Positions 20,768-32,990 of a stretch of DNA of 64,000 bases are shown in pieces. Position 1 is the first letter of the stretch; every line of letters starts with the position of its first letter. The notes under the pieces were generated by a model. That model did not search any database. It was not told where the DNA came from and saw only the letters and a program-made list of their open reading frames with translations. This DNA comes from Aeromonas sp. RU39B (GTDB lineage Bacteria; Pseudomonadota; Gammaproteobacteria; Enterobacterales; Aeromonadaceae), in the NCBI RefSeq assembly GCF_900156095.1, contig NZ_FTMJ01000007.1, forward strand, positions 124,001 through 188,000, written 5' to 3'. The translations under genes and the position numbers were made by a program.

Positions 20768-21361
20768 TTATTCGACCTGGAATAGCCGCTCATCACGCGG
20801 GTCTTGTGCGGTCAGTTGACGGATCACCCGGGCCGGATTGCCCACTGCCAGAGAGTCGGCGGGAATATCGCGGGTCACCACGGCGCCGGCACCGATCACC
20901 GAGCGTGGGCCGATGCTGACACCGGGGCAGATAATCACCCCGCCGCCAATCCAGCAGTCATCACCGATATGCACTGGTTTGCCAAAGGACTCCCAACGCC
21001 GGCGACTGCGGTAATCCAGCGAATGAGTGGCGGTGTAGATCTGAACGTTGGGCGCCAGCAGTACATGGCTGCCGATATGCACCTCGTTCACATCGAGAAT
21101 GGTGACATTGAAGTTGAAGAAGGTCTTCTCGCCGATATGGATATTGCGACCAAACTCGCAGGTAAATGGCGTGCTGATCCAGCAGGAGTCGGGACAGTGG
21201 CCAAACAGCTCACGACACAGTGCCTGCCGCTGTGCCTCGTCACCGGCTGGAATGCTGTTGAGCTGGCGCAGCAGCGCCTGACCACGGATGCGATCTTGCG
21301 CCACTTCGTCACTTTGCCCCAACATGCCGCCTGCCAGAATGCGGTCCCATTCACTTGCCAT
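20768..21361 (-). CDS. Sugar O-acetyltransferase (Maa/LacA/NodL family)
   Basis: Cytosolic acetyl-CoA-dependent acetyltransferase of 197 residues, predicted to acetylate sugars such as maltose or galactosides. The N-terminal part has the Maa-type helical region, and from about residue 60 left-handed beta-helix hexapeptide repeats appear (IHIGEKTFFNFNVTILD, VHIGDDCWIGGGVIICPGVSIG). TATHSLD contains the catalytic histidine conserved in the family, and GNPARVIR closes the domain. Length fits Maa (183) and LacA (203). It lies 53 bp after the DUF4010 gene on the same strand. Confidence 0.88.
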   Translation of the reverse strand: MASEWDRILAGGMLGQSDEVAQDRIRGQALLRQLNSIPAGDEAQRQALCRELFGHCPDSCWISTPFTCEFGRNIHIGEKTFFNFNVTILDVNEVHIGSHVLLAPNVQIYTATHSLDYRSRRRWESFGKPVHIGDDCWIGGGVIICPGVSIGPRSVIGAGAVVTRDIPADSLAVGNPARVIRQLTAQDPRDERLFQVE

Positions 21362-21414
21362 CTGCGTTCCCCCTGTTGCGTGGGGCCATTATGAAACAGG
21401 CCGGTGTCATTGGG

Positions 21415-22662
21415 CTACAGCAGTGGCAACGCCAACAGGGCCGAGAGCGACAGCGGCAGCAGTACCCGCCAGCCGAGACCGCGCCCACCAATCACCAGCG
21501 CCAGCATCCCCTTGACCAGCGAATTGACCACCCCGGCCAGCAAAATGGCCTGAGAGGCGACCGTCAGCGCCAGATCCTGATTGGCCAGGTGCGAGAGCGA
21601 CAGGGTGATGGCGTCCACGTCGGCAATCCCCGATGCGGCGGCCAGCAGATAAACCCCTGAGTTCCCCACCGTCTGCTGCAATTGGGTGGCCAGAAAACCG
21701 ATCAGTGCCAGCAACAGGCCGAACTTGATGGCGGTGACCATATCGAGCGGGTTGCGGGTTTGCGGCTGCACCGGCTCGGGCGCCGTCTCGCGGCGATACC
21801 AGAACCAGAAGGCAAAGCCATAGATGACCGCTGCCAGCACCAGCAGTGGCCACATCAAGATGCGCGCCAGTGGCGGCGCAATCACCAGCGCCAGTGCGCC
21901 CACCCGCAGCCACATGGTGGCGCAGGCGAGCAGAATGCCGGTCGCCAGCAACCGCTCCAGCCCGGCCAGTTCGCGGTTGAGACGGGCAAACTGCAAGGTC
22001 AGCGCAGTGGAGGAGGCAAAGCCGGCCAGAATGCTGGTCAGCACCAGCCCGTTGCGGGTGCCAATCAGACGAATGGCAAAGTGGCCGCAAAACGAAATCC
22101 CGGCGATCACCACCACCATCAGCCAGATCTTGAAGGGATTGAAGGCGTTAAGCGGCCCCATCTCGTGGTTGGGCAGCACCGGCAGCAGCACCAGCGTGAT
22201 CAGCAAAAATCGTAAGGTGGCGTGAAACTCCGCTTCGCTCAGAAACAGCATCCCTTTCTGGATCTCGCCCTTGAGCCCCATCAGCAGCGCCGCCAGCACG
22301 GCGCAGGCCACCGCCTCGGTCGGGCCGAGCAGCACCGCCATCAGTCCCAGCAGATAGGTGAGCACCATGGCCACCGAGCTGGTGAGTCCAAACTCCCCCT
22401 GCCAGCGTTGCGCCAGCCAGATGGAGAGCACGGTGCCGCCCAGAATCGCCAACAGCCCGAGCAACGCGATGCTCGGGCCGAGGCTTGGTAGCAGCAGCCC
22501 GCAGGCGCCACCGAGCAGACCGATCAGGCCGTAGGTTCGCATCCCGGCAATGCGCTGGTTATCGCCGAGCAGGCGGATCTGCCAGCCTCGCTCCAACCCG
22601 ATAATCAGGCCGATGGCCAGCGACACCAATGCCCCGTAGAGCGGTTCACTGTTGAGATCCAT
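21415..22662 (-). CDS. MgtC/DUF4010-family integral membrane protein
   Basis: 415-residue inner-membrane protein with about 11-12 hydrophobic helices. The N-terminal region GLIIGLERGWQ ... AGMRTYGLIGLLGG matches the MgtC/SapB-type domain and the remainder resembles the DUF4010 family. No transport substrate is known. The frame extends 11 codons upstream, but ATG 22662 has a strong aaggagg 4 bases before it and is chosen. It appears to head a three-gene operon with the sugar acetyltransferase and the PspB-like gene. Confidence 0.82.
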   Translation of the reverse strand: MDLNSEPLYGALVSLAIGLIIGLERGWQIRLLGDNQRIAGMRTYGLIGLLGGACGLLLPSLGPSIALLGLLAILGGTVLSIWLAQRWQGEFGLTSSVAMVLTYLLGLMAVLLGPTEAVACAVLAALLMGLKGEIQKGMLFLSEAEFHATLRFLLITLVLLPVLPNHEMGPLNAFNPFKIWLMVVVIAGISFCGHFAIRLIGTRNGLVLTSILAGFASSTALTLQFARLNRELAGLERLLATGILLACATMWLRVGALALVIAPPLARILMWPLLVLAAVIYGFAFWFWYRRETAPEPVQPQTRNPLDMVTAIKFGLLLALIGFLATQLQQTVGNSGVYLLAAASGIADVDAITLSLSHLANQDLALTVASQAILLAGVVNSLVKGMLALVIGGRGLGWRVLLPLSLSALLALPLL

Positions 22663-22852
22663 GGCGCCTCCTTGTGCAAGGGATGGCTTGAGCATGGCAC
22701 AGGGCGCGGTGGGAAATCGCGCAGCCGATCACGTCCGACGCGACACCTGACAGATCTTGCAACGCAGTTGGCATCGGACGGCAAATCTATCGCGGCCGAC
22801 CATGCTTTAACTCCCGTGCAAACTCTCTGAATACGGCAAGGAGGCCAAGGTC

Positions 22853-23365
22853 ATGGCGTGCAGATCCGGGTTGCAAACCGCTGGCTGGCTAGCGCTCTCG
22901 TTGTGGGCCGGATTGGCAGCGGCTGACGAGTTGTGGTTAGTCGAGCTGGAAGAGGATGATGGTGTCGAGCTGATCTTCAAAGGTGCGGGCGTGGTGCGTG
23001 GCAATGCGCCGGTCTGGCAGCAGGGTGCGCCGCGTCATGAGCGGCTCAAACCCGGTGAACGGTTGGCATTGTGGGTGAAAAACGGGGCGGCCACCCGCAT
23101 CGAGGTGTTGCAGGCGCAGGGGGCTAAACTTCCCGCCGACTGGCAGCGCGGGCAGGATCAACTGGTGCGGCTCGAATCCGGCAAGCTGTGGCTACGCCAG
23201 CTTGGCACTGTGCCGCTGGCAGCGTCGGTGCGCTGGGTCAACGGCTCGGTGGCCGACCTGCAGCCGGGGCGGGAAGTGGTGCTGCGGCGCAACCTGCAGG
23301 GGGAGGCGATCGCCGTGCTGATCCCCAATCCCGAGGATGATGACGTTGACCGGTCCGATCAGTGA
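22853..23365 (+). CDS. Exported protein of unknown function
   Basis: 170-residue protein with a signal peptide (hydrophobic core GWLALSLWAGLAAA, cleavage near residue 24). The mature part is rich in Glu, Arg and Leu, beta-strand-like (ELWLVELEEDDGVELIF, ERLALWVKNG), with an acidic end EDDDVDRSDQ. No cysteine remains in the mature region and no motif is recognised. A good aaggagg lies 8 bases before ATG 22853. It lies just upstream of the TPP riboswitch, but a separate promoter for the thiamin operon begins at about 23381, so no functional link is implied. Confidence 0.65.
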   Translation: MACRSGLQTAGWLALSLWAGLAAADELWLVELEEDDGVELIFKGAGVVRGNAPVWQQGAPRHERLKPGERLALWVKNGAATRIEVLQAQGAKLPADWQRGQDQLVRLESGKLWLRQLGTVPLAASVRWVNGSVADLQPGREVVLRRNLQGEAIAVLIPNPEDDDVDRSDQ

Positions 23366-23380
23366 GCGGGAGTTTCCCGC

Positions 23381-23408
23381 TTGTGCGACGCCGCGACTGG
23401 CATATACT
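23381..23408 (+). promoter_or_regulatory. Candidate sigma-70 promoter of the thiamin operon
   Basis: -35 ttgtgc (23381-23386) and -10 tatact (23403-23408) are separated by 16 bp. Transcription would start near 23415, just before the riboswitch aptamer, which supports the assignment. Confidence 0.55.
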
Positions 23409-23417
23409 GGTGCCCAT

Positions 23418-23513
23418 CTTGTCGGAGTGCCGACCGTCGAACGACGCGAGGCTGAGACCGTTTATTCGGGATCCGTGGAACCTGATCAGGTTAATACCTG
23501 CGAAGGGAACAAG
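23418..23513 (+). promoter_or_regulatory. TPP riboswitch (THI element)
   Basis: Thiamin pyrophosphate aptamer in the thiC leader. Visible conserved parts are ggagtgcc (23424-23431), ggctgaga (23450-23457), the segment cctgatcaggttaatacctg (23481-23500) and cgaaggga. The P1 helix closes by cttgt (23418-23422) pairing with acaag (23509-23513). It should repress the downstream thiamin genes when TPP is abundant. Confidence 0.95.
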
Positions 23514-23537
23514 GGTAACCAGTGGGTTGCCGCGCCA

Positions 23538-23640
23538 GGGAAGAGATAACTTCCCACACCGCCGAAGTGCCACCTTCGGCCGGGGCGCACGGGAGAGATC
23601 CAGCTAGCGCAGTCGCTGCGAGTGGATCTCTCCCGCTAGC
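23538..23640 (+). other. Structured leader between riboswitch and thiC
   Basis: The stretch from riboswitch to thiC holds three hairpins: gggaag/cttccc (23538-23555), gccgaag/cttcggc (23561-23580) and a perfect 13-bp stem cgggagagatcca/tggatctctcccg (23590-23602 with 23623-23635). An alternative pairing gctagcg/cgctagc (23603-23609 with 23634-23640) excludes the last stem. No T-run follows, so these may act through Rho, RNA stability or translation. Nothing else is seen up to thiC at 23725. Confidence 0.5.
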
Positions 23641-23697
23641 ACATCCTGCCCACAGGTTCATCTTCTCCTCGAACTCCAGACAAGCAAACACCCATAA

Positions 23698-27252
<3,555 letters not shown>

Positions 27253-27263
<11 letters not shown>

Positions 27264-28011
27264 TGCTGAATATTTGCGATACGGGCGCCAGCTGATGCTG
27301 GCCGAGGTAGGGGAGGCGGGACAGGCGCGACTGGGCAATGCCTCGGTGCTGATCGTCGGCCTCGGCGGGCTCGGCTCGCCGCTCGCCCTCTATCTGGCTG
27401 GAGCCGGGGTCGGCACCTTGTGGCTGGCCGATGGTGACACGGTCGATTCGAGCAACCTGCCGCGCCAGATCCTGTTTGATAGCGAGGCGATCAACCGCTC
27501 CAAGGCGGAGCTGGCCCGCGAGCGGTTAGCCGCCCACAACCCGCTGGTGGAGCTGATTGCCATCAATCAGCGACTCGATGCCGCCAGCTTGCCGGAGTTT
27601 GTGGCCGAGGTGGATCTGGTCATCGACTGCTGTGACAACCTGGAAACCCGCCAGGCGATCAACGCCGCCTGCGTGGCGCAGCACAAACCCTGGATCTCGG
27701 CCGCAGCCGCAGGTTGGCAGGGGCAGCTGATGGTGCGCGAGCGCGCCGGTCAGGCTTGTTATGCCTGCCTCTACCCGCCGGATACTCGCAGCGCCGAGAG
27801 CTGTGCGAGCAGCGGCATTATCGGCCCGCTGGTGGGAGTAATGGGCTCTTTGCAGGCGCTGGAGGCCGTTCGCCTGCTGCTCGGCAAACCCAGCCCGGTG
27901 GCCGGTACCGTGCGCCGCTTCGATGCGCTGGCCCAGCAATGGCAACACTTCACGCTACCCGCCAATCCAGACTGCCCGGTGTGTGGCAGCCAACACAGGA
28001 CGCGATCATGA
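27253..28011 (+). CDS. thiF: Sulfur carrier adenylyltransferase ThiF
   Basis: Activates the C-terminus of ThiS by adenylation for sulfur transfer in thiazole synthesis. The 252-residue E1-like protein has the nucleotide-binding [32 protein letters not shown], and zinc-binding cysteine pairs CYAC (about residue 173) and CPVC near the C-terminus. Length matches E. coli ThiF (251). A gggagg ribosome-binding site lies within the end of thiDE. It is translationally coupled to thiS by ATGA. Confidence 0.96.
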
Positions 28012-28208
28012 GAATTCGCTTTAACGACATGGAGATAGCCTTGCCCGCCGGGCAGAGCGTGGCGAGTCTGCTCGCTGCGCAAGGGGTCAGGGAGCAAGGG
28101 GTGGCGGTGGCGCTCAACGGCGTGGTGCTGGCGCGCAGTCGCTGGGCTGACACCCTGCTCAACGATGGGGATGAACTGCATCTTTTTACTGCGATTGCCG
28201 GAGGCTGA
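28008..28208 (+). CDS. thiS: Sulfur carrier protein ThiS
   Basis: 66-residue ubiquitin-like protein that carries sulfur as a C-terminal thiocarboxylate to ThiG. It ends in the required Gly-Gly (HLFTAIAGG) and has [11 protein letters not shown] in the conserved C-terminal strand. The start ATG overlaps the thiF stop by 4 bp. It is followed by ATG of thiG 2 bases after its stop. Confidence 0.96.
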   Translation: MRIRFNDMEIALPAGQSVASLLAAQGVREQGVAVALNGVVLARSRWADTLLNDGDELHLFTAIAGG

Positions 28209-28209
28209 C

Positions 28210-28977
28210 ATGCTGACCATTGCCGATCACACCTTCTCCTCGCGCTTGTTTACCGGCACCGGCAAGTTTGCCAGTGCCGAGCTGATGGCTTCCGCCATTG
28301 AGGCGAGCGGCTCCCAGCTGGTGACCCTGGCCATCAAGCGGCTTGAACCGGGCAAGGCGCACGACGATATCCTGAGCCCGCTTTTGACGCTCGGGGTCAA
28401 GCTGCTGCCCAATACCTCGGGCGCCAAAACCGCCGCCGAGGCGCTGTTTGCCGCGCGGCTGGCGCGTGAAGCGCTCGGAACGAACTGGCTGAAGCTCGAG
28501 ATCCACCCCGATCCCAAATACCTGCTGCCCGATCCCATCGAAACGCTCAAAGCCGCCGAGCAACTGGTGCAAGAGGGCTTTGTGGTGCTGCCCTACTGCG
28601 GCGCCGATCCGGTGCTGTGCAAGCGACTTGAAGAGGTGGGCTGCGCCGCCGTGATGCCGCTTGGTGCCCCCATTGGTTCGAATCAGGGGCTGGTGACCCG
28701 CGATTTTCTTTCCATCATCGTCGAGCAGGCCAATGTACCTGTGGTGGTGGATGCTGGCATCGGCGCGCCGAGTCATGCGGCGGCCGCTCTGGAGCTCGGT
28801 GCCGATGCCGTGCTGGTTAATACCGCCATCGCCGTGAGCGGTGATCCGGTGGCGATGGCCCGCGCCTTTGCGCTGGCCTGCTCGGCCGGTCGCAGCGCCT
28901 TTGACGCCGGGCTCGGTGCCCGCGCCCTGCAGGCGCAAGCGTCCAGCCCGCTCACCGCGTTTCTGGAGGCCCTATGA
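28210..28977 (+). CDS. thiG: Thiazole synthase ThiG
   Basis: Forms the thiazole phosphate ring from 1-deoxyxylulose-5-phosphate, dehydroglycine and ThiS-thiocarboxylate. The 255-residue TIM barrel has FTGTGKF, the lysine-bearing segment [16 protein letters not shown] and the phosphate-binding [21 protein letters not shown], here in its usual C-terminal position. Length is normal (E. coli 256). The frame opens 15 codons earlier, inside thiS, but ATG 28210 gives the family N-terminus. It overlaps thiH by 4 bp. Confidence 0.97.
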   Translation: MLTIADHTFSSRLFTGTGKFASAELMASAIEASGSQLVTLAIKRLEPGKAHDDILSPLLTLGVKLLPNTSGAKTAAEALFAARLAREALGTNWLKLEIHPDPKYLLPDPIETLKAAEQLVQEGFVVLPYCGADPVLCKRLEEVGCAAVMPLGAPIGSNQGLVTRDFLSIIVEQANVPVVVDAGIGAPSHAAAALELGADAVLVNTAIAVSGDPVAMARAFALACSAGRSAFDAGLGARALQAQASSPLTAFLEAL

Positions 28978-30119
28978 AACATGCCGACCCGCAGCGCGAA
29001 GCGAGTTTTGTTTCCCGCTGGCGCCAGCTCGATTGGGATGATGTGGGGATGCAGATCCGCGCCTGCAGCGCGCGGGATGTGGCGCGGGCGCTCGCCAGCG
29101 GCCAGCGCACCTTGCAGGATTTTATGGCGCTGATTTCGCCTGCCGCCGAGCCGTTTCTAAGCGACATGGCCGCTGCCGCCGAACGGCTGACCCGCCAGCG
29201 CTTTGGTAACACTATCGGCTTTTATGTGCCGCTCTATCTGTCGAACCTCTGCAGCAACGATTGCACCTACTGCGGCTTTTCCATGAGCAACCGCTTAAAG
29301 CGCAAGACATTGAATCTAGAGGAGATTGAGCGCGAGTGTCTTGCCATCAAGGCGCGCGGTTTTAACAGCGTGCTGCTGGTGACCGGCGAGCATGAAACCA
29401 AGGTGGGGATCGACTACTTTCGCCGCGTGATGCCGCTGATCCGCCGTCATTTCAGTTCGGTGGGAATGGAGGTGCAGCCGCTCTCGCAAGATGAATACAC
29501 CGAGCTAAAAACCTTGGGGCTCGACTCGGTGATGGTCTATCAGGAGACCTATCACGCCCCCACCTATGCCCGTCACCATCTGCGCGGTAACAAGCAGGAC
29601 ATGGCATGGCGCCTTGCCACGCCGGACCGGCTCGGCCGCGCCGGGATCGACAAGATTGGGCTGGGGGCGCTGATTGGTCTATCAAGGGATTGGCGCGCCG
29701 ACAGCTACTTTGTTGCCGAGCATCTCAGTTGGTTAGAGCGCCACCACTGGCAGAGCCGCTACTCGCTCTCCTTCCCGCGCCTGCGCCCCTGCACCGGCGG
29801 GCTGGAGCCTAGCGTCATCATGTCGGATCGCCAGCTGGCCCAGCTGATCTGCGCCTGGCGCCTCTTCTCGCCTACGCTGGATTTGTCGCTCTCGACCCGC
29901 GAGTCGCCGGCCTTTCGCAATGGCGCAATGCGTCTTGGCATCACCCAACTCTCCGCCGAGTCGCGCACCCAACCCGGCGGCTATGCCGAGGGGGATAGCG
30001 ATGAGCTGGAGCAGTTCGCCATCCACGACGACCGCCGCGTTGATGTGGTCGCCGCCGCCGTGCGGCAAGCCGGGTTGCAGCCGGTTTTTAAAGATTGGGA
30101 GCCGTTCCTCGGGAGGTAA
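28974..30119 (+). CDS. thiH: 2-iminoacetate synthase ThiH
   Basis: Radical-SAM tyrosine lyase producing dehydroglycine (2-iminoacetate) for ThiG; it works as a ThiGH complex in facultative anaerobes. The 381-residue protein has the radical SAM cluster motif CSNDCTYC near residue 93, followed by [13 protein letters not shown], and QETYHAPTY. Length is like E. coli ThiH (377). Using ThiH rather than the oxidase ThiO fits an organism that grows without oxygen. It is the last gene of the operon; a palindromic repeat begins 9 bases downstream. Confidence 0.97.
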   Translation: MKHADPQREASFVSRWRQLDWDDVGMQIRACSARDVARALASGQRTLQDFMALISPAAEPFLSDMAAAAERLTRQRFGNTIGFYVPLYLSNLCSNDCTYCGFSMSNRLKRKTLNLEEIERECLAIKARGFNSVLLVTGEHETKVGIDYFRRVMPLIRRHFSSVGMEVQPLSQDEYTELKTLGLDSVMVYQETYHAPTYARHHLRGNKQDMAWRLATPDRLGRAGIDKIGLGALIGLSRDWRADSYFVAEHLSWLERHHWQSRYSLSFPRLRPCTGGLEPSVIMSDRQLAQLICAWRLFSPTLDLSLSTRESPAFRNGAMRLGITQLSAESRTQPGGYAEGDSDELEQFAIHDDRRVDVVAAAVRQAGLQPVFKDWEPFLGR

Positions 30120-30127
30120 ATGATGCA

Positions 30128-30204
30128 ACGTAGGGTGCAATAAGCGCAGCGTATTGCACCTCTCTTTTGAGTGGTGCAATTCACGATGTTCATTGCACCC
30201 TACG
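30128..30204. repeat. BIME-type palindromic repeat upstream of RAYT gene
   Basis: Two head-to-head hairpins, each built on ggtgcaat/attgcacc. The outer ends acgtagggtgcaat and attgcaccctacgt are themselves complementary. This is the arrangement of paired REP sequences mobilised by RAYT proteins. The same element, slightly diverged, recurs five times downstream of the transposase. Confidence 0.85.
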
Positions 30205-30260
30205 TGATCCTGCCATATGAGCCACATTTATCTGCATGGCAGCGAGGAGATTGGCACCGG

Positions 30261-30791
30261 ATGGCAAACTATGTGCGAATGTGGCAACCGGGAGGCACTT
30301 GGTTTTTTACGGTGGTGTTGGCTGATAGACATAACAGCCATCTGCTGGTTGAACAGATTGATTTGCTAAGGTCAGTTGTCCGTGAGGTCAAGGCCCATCA
30401 TCCATTTCGGATTCATGGTTGGGTCGTCTTGCCCGACCATCTCCACGCTTTACTGGAGTTACCGGAAGGAGATACAGATTTCCCGTTACGCTGGCGTCAA
30501 ATTAAGAGTCAATTTTCCAGAGCCATTGCTAATGAAGAAGCTCGCAGTGAATCTCGCTGGAAGCGAGGCGAGCGAGGAATTTGGCAGCGACGTTATTGGG
30601 AGCATCTGATCCGCGATCAGGAAGATTTCGTTCGCCACCTCGATTACATCCACCGCAATCCCGTCAAACATGGTTTGGTGACAGCCCCGGGTGATTGGCC
30701 TTACTCGACATTTCACCGCTGGGTCGCTTCTGGTCATTACCCTCCATCATGGGGAAATCTCATTGCCTCCGACGAGCCGGGTATTACGTAG
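30261..30791 (+). CDS. REP-associated tyrosine transposase (RAYT)
   Basis: Single-strand DNA nuclease of the Y1/HUH family, related to IS200/IS605 transposases, that recognises REP palindromes. The 176-residue protein shows the HUH motif HLH at about 60-62 in VLPDHLHALLELP and the presumed catalytic tyrosine at about 129 in DYIHRNPVKHG. The start MANYVRMWQPGGTWFFT is family-typical; the frame runs upstream into the palindrome but without good initiation support. The stop TAG lies inside the first downstream repeat unit. It is a domesticated-type single gene, flanked on both sides by its likely target repeats. Confidence 0.9.
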   Translation: MANYVRMWQPGGTWFFTVVLADRHNSHLLVEQIDLLRSVVREVKAHHPFRIHGWVVLPDHLHALLELPEGDTDFPLRWRQIKSQFSRAIANEEARSESRWKRGERGIWQRRYWEHLIRDQEDFVRHLDYIHRNPVKHGLVTAPGDWPYSTFHRWVASGHYPPSWGNLIASDEPGIT

Positions 30792-31484
30792 GGTGCAATA
30801 AGCGAAGCGCATTGCACCGTTTGGGGTGAAGATAGCGGTGCAATTCACGTTGTTCATTGCGCCCTACGGTACCGGGTTGCTTCTGGTCATTACCCTCCAT
30901 CGTGGGGAAATATCATTGCCCCCAACGAGCCGGGTATTACGTAGGGTGCAATAAGCGAAGCGCATTGCACCGTTTGGGGTGAAGATAGCGGTGCAATTCA
31001 CGTTGTTCATTGCGCCCTACGGTACCGGGTTGCTTCTGGTCATTACCCTCCATCGTGGGGAAATATCATTGCCCCCAACGAGCCGGGTATTACGTAGGGT
31101 GCAATAAGCGAAGCGCATTGCACCGTTTGGGGTGAAGATAGCGGTGCAATTCACGTTGTTCATTGCGCCCTACGGTACCGGGTTGCTTCTGGTCATTACC
31201 CTCCATCATGGGGAAATCTCATTGCCTCCGACGAGTCGGGTATTACGTAGGGTGCAATAAGCGAAGCGCATTGCACCGTTTGGGGTGAAGATAGAGGTGC
31301 AATTCACGTTGTTCATTGCACCCTACGGTAACGGGTTGCTTCTGGTCATTACCCTCCATCATGGGGAAATCTCATTGCCTCCGACGAGCCGGGTATTACG
31401 TAGGGTGCAATAAGCGAAGCGCATTGCACCGTTTGGGGTGAAGATAGCGGTGCAATTCACGTTGTTCATTGCACCCTACGGTAC
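30786..31484. repeat. Five-copy 153-bp tandem array: BIME palindrome plus RAYT 3' end
   Basis: Units begin at 30786, 30939, 31092, 31245 and 31398, exactly 153 bp apart. Each unit is an 87-bp BIME (ggtgcaat/attgcacc hairpins) and, in all but the last, a 66-bp copy of the final codons of the RAYT gene. The tail copies keep the gene's reading frame, since 153 is divisible by 3. The first two tail copies are identical to each other; the last two are closer to the gene. No other gene is seen in this 700-bp stretch. Confidence 0.92.
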
Positions 31485-31512
31485 TGACAACCCCATAGTG
31501 GACTATTGGCCG

Positions 31513-32004
31513 TTATTGTTCGTTTGCATCATCCGTTGCCAATCCCTGTATCGGCGTTAGCGGTTTTTCATAGCAGTGCTGGGTCTTGGTGTGGATAAAG
31601 CCAATACCTTGATAAAACGGGTGTGATTCGCTGCGGGTGATATTGGAGCGAACCCGAATGGCGGGAAGGCCAAGCTGGGTGGCCCAGCGTTCGGCGGCCG
31701 CGACCAGTGCACGGCCGACTCCGAGGCGGCGGGCGGAGTGGGAGACGACCAAGCCGGTGATCTCGATGCCTGCATCCGATTCCAGCCACAGACGGCGCTC
31801 GGCAACCAGCCAGCCCAGTAACGGGCCAGACGGTTGGCTACGGGCAACCACCACCCGATAGCGCGTTGAGGCTAACAGCCCACTCAAATTGGCGCGGGTG
31901 CGCTCGATATCGGTGGCATAACCCAACTCCAGCGACAGGCGGGCGATCTCGGCGGCATCTTCTAGTGTGGCGGCAACAATCTCGATGGGGGCGGCGGCAA
32001 GCAT
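31513..32004 (-). CDS. GNAT-family N-acetyltransferase
   Basis: 163-residue protein with a GNAT fold: EITGLVVSHSARRLGVGRALVAAAERWA holds the acetyl-CoA binding R/Q-x-x-G-x-G/A loop, and HPFYQGIGF is the C-terminal strand. Substrate unknown. ATG 32004 has agagag upstream. It converges on the RAYT repeat array and has no obvious operon partner. Confidence 0.82.
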   Translation of the reverse strand: MLAAAPIEIVAATLEDAAEIARLSLELGYATDIERTRANLSGLLASTRYRVVVARSQPSGPLLGWLVAERRLWLESDAGIEITGLVVSHSARRLGVGRALVAAAERWATQLGLPAIRVRSNITRSESHPFYQGIGFIHTKTQHCYEKPLTPIQGLATDDANEQ

Positions 32005-32263
32005 AGGCTCTCTCTGATAGCGGACTGGGCGGCGCTGGGCCGCCTGATAGCCAGACTGTAACCCCGATATGCGGCGGGCAGAAGGGGGGCTACGTGGCGC
32101 ACCGGAATGGGCGCGATAACAAGGCTCGGCGCATCATCTCGCTGGGCCAATCCCTGTCGTATGGCGGTGGGCGCTGCATCGCGCGGTGGCGGCTTTGTCT
32201 CTAGCATCAGAGTGTTACGGAGAACAGGCTCCGGGACCACGGTGATATTGGGGAGAAAAGACA

Positions 32264-32836
32264 ATGAAAATGCGTTCCCTGCTGATGTTAAGCGCCCTGC
32301 TGCTGGGCGGTTGTAGCATTATTCCTTATGAGAGCTCGCCAGCGCCGGCGGGCAAGCCCGGCAAGGCGACCACGGCGCCGGTCAGCAAGCCCGAAACCGG
32401 GGCGCCGGTGCCCAAGCCGGTGGCGCCGACTGCGTTGGCGCTGGCCATGGCCGATGCCTTTGTGCAGGCTCCGGCGGTGAAGGCGGCAGCGCAAAGTGGC
32501 CAGCCGGTGCTGTTGCTTACCCCGCCACAAAATGGCACTGCAGAGCCGGTCGATACCCGCGCCATGGCCGCAGCCATGAGCAAGCGCATCCAGTCGCACA
32601 GTGCATTTCGCTTTGTCGATCCGGCCCAGGTGGCTGCCATTACCGGCCAGCTCGAGTATCAGCAGGCAGGCATGAACCCGGCCTCGCTGGTGCGCCTCGG
32701 CCGTCAGACCGGCGCAGGCTATATGCTGTATGGGGATCTGGCGCCCAAGGGGAGCCGTTACACGCTCTCCATGAGCCTGATGGATCTGCAAAGTGGCGAG
32801 CTATTGTGGAGCGGCAGTCGCACCGGTAGTCGCTAA
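32264..32836 (+). CDS. lpoB: LpoB-like outer membrane lipoprotein (penicillin-binding protein activator)
   Basis: 190-residue lipoprotein with lipobox LLGGC (lipidated Cys17), a Pro/Lys/Ala-rich linker (about 22-60) and a C-terminal globular domain containing FRFVDPAQVAAI, TGAGYMLYGDL and LSMSLMDLQSGELLWSG. This layout is that of LpoB, which reaches through peptidoglycan to activate PBP1B. The linker is shorter than in E. coli (213 residues total). There is no nearby cell-wall gene to confirm. ATG 32264 has gggga upstream. A strong hairpin follows the stop. Confidence 0.8.
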   Translation: MKMRSLLMLSALLLGGCSIIPYESSPAPAGKPGKATTAPVSKPETGAPVPKPVAPTALALAMADAFVQAPAVKAAAQSGQPVLLLTPPQNGTAEPVDTRAMAAAMSKRIQSHSAFRFVDPAQVAAITGQLEYQQAGMNPASLVRLGRQTGAGYMLYGDLAPKGSRYTLSMSLMDLQSGELLWSGSRTGSR

Positions 32837-32846
32837 CGTCCTGATT

Positions 32847-32876
32847 ATCGAGCGAGATCGCCCGATCTCGCTCGAT
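32847..32876 (+). terminator. Hairpin terminator after lpoB-like gene
   Basis: Inverted repeat atcgagcgagatcg/cgatctcgctcgat (32847-32860 with 32863-32876) followed by gttctctgctc, T-poor. Confidence 0.6.
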
Positions 32877-32990
32877 GTTCTCTGCTCACTGCCGCTGGAA
32901 AACATCGGCTGATCGCCACGAAAACTGCGCGTTTTCGCGCCACTTCTGCTATGCTCCGGCCCCTTGTTTTTGGCTCAGCGAGATCCAACC

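Noticed and set aside
30171-30260. A longer N-terminus for the RAYT protein starting in the upstream palindrome
   Set aside because: The family N-terminus begins at 30261 and the extension is translated BIME sequence.
30786-31484. The regular repeats as a CRISPR array
   Set aside because: The 153-bp period, palindromic repeats and near-identical spacers derived from the RAYT gene do not fit a CRISPR, and no cas gene is present.
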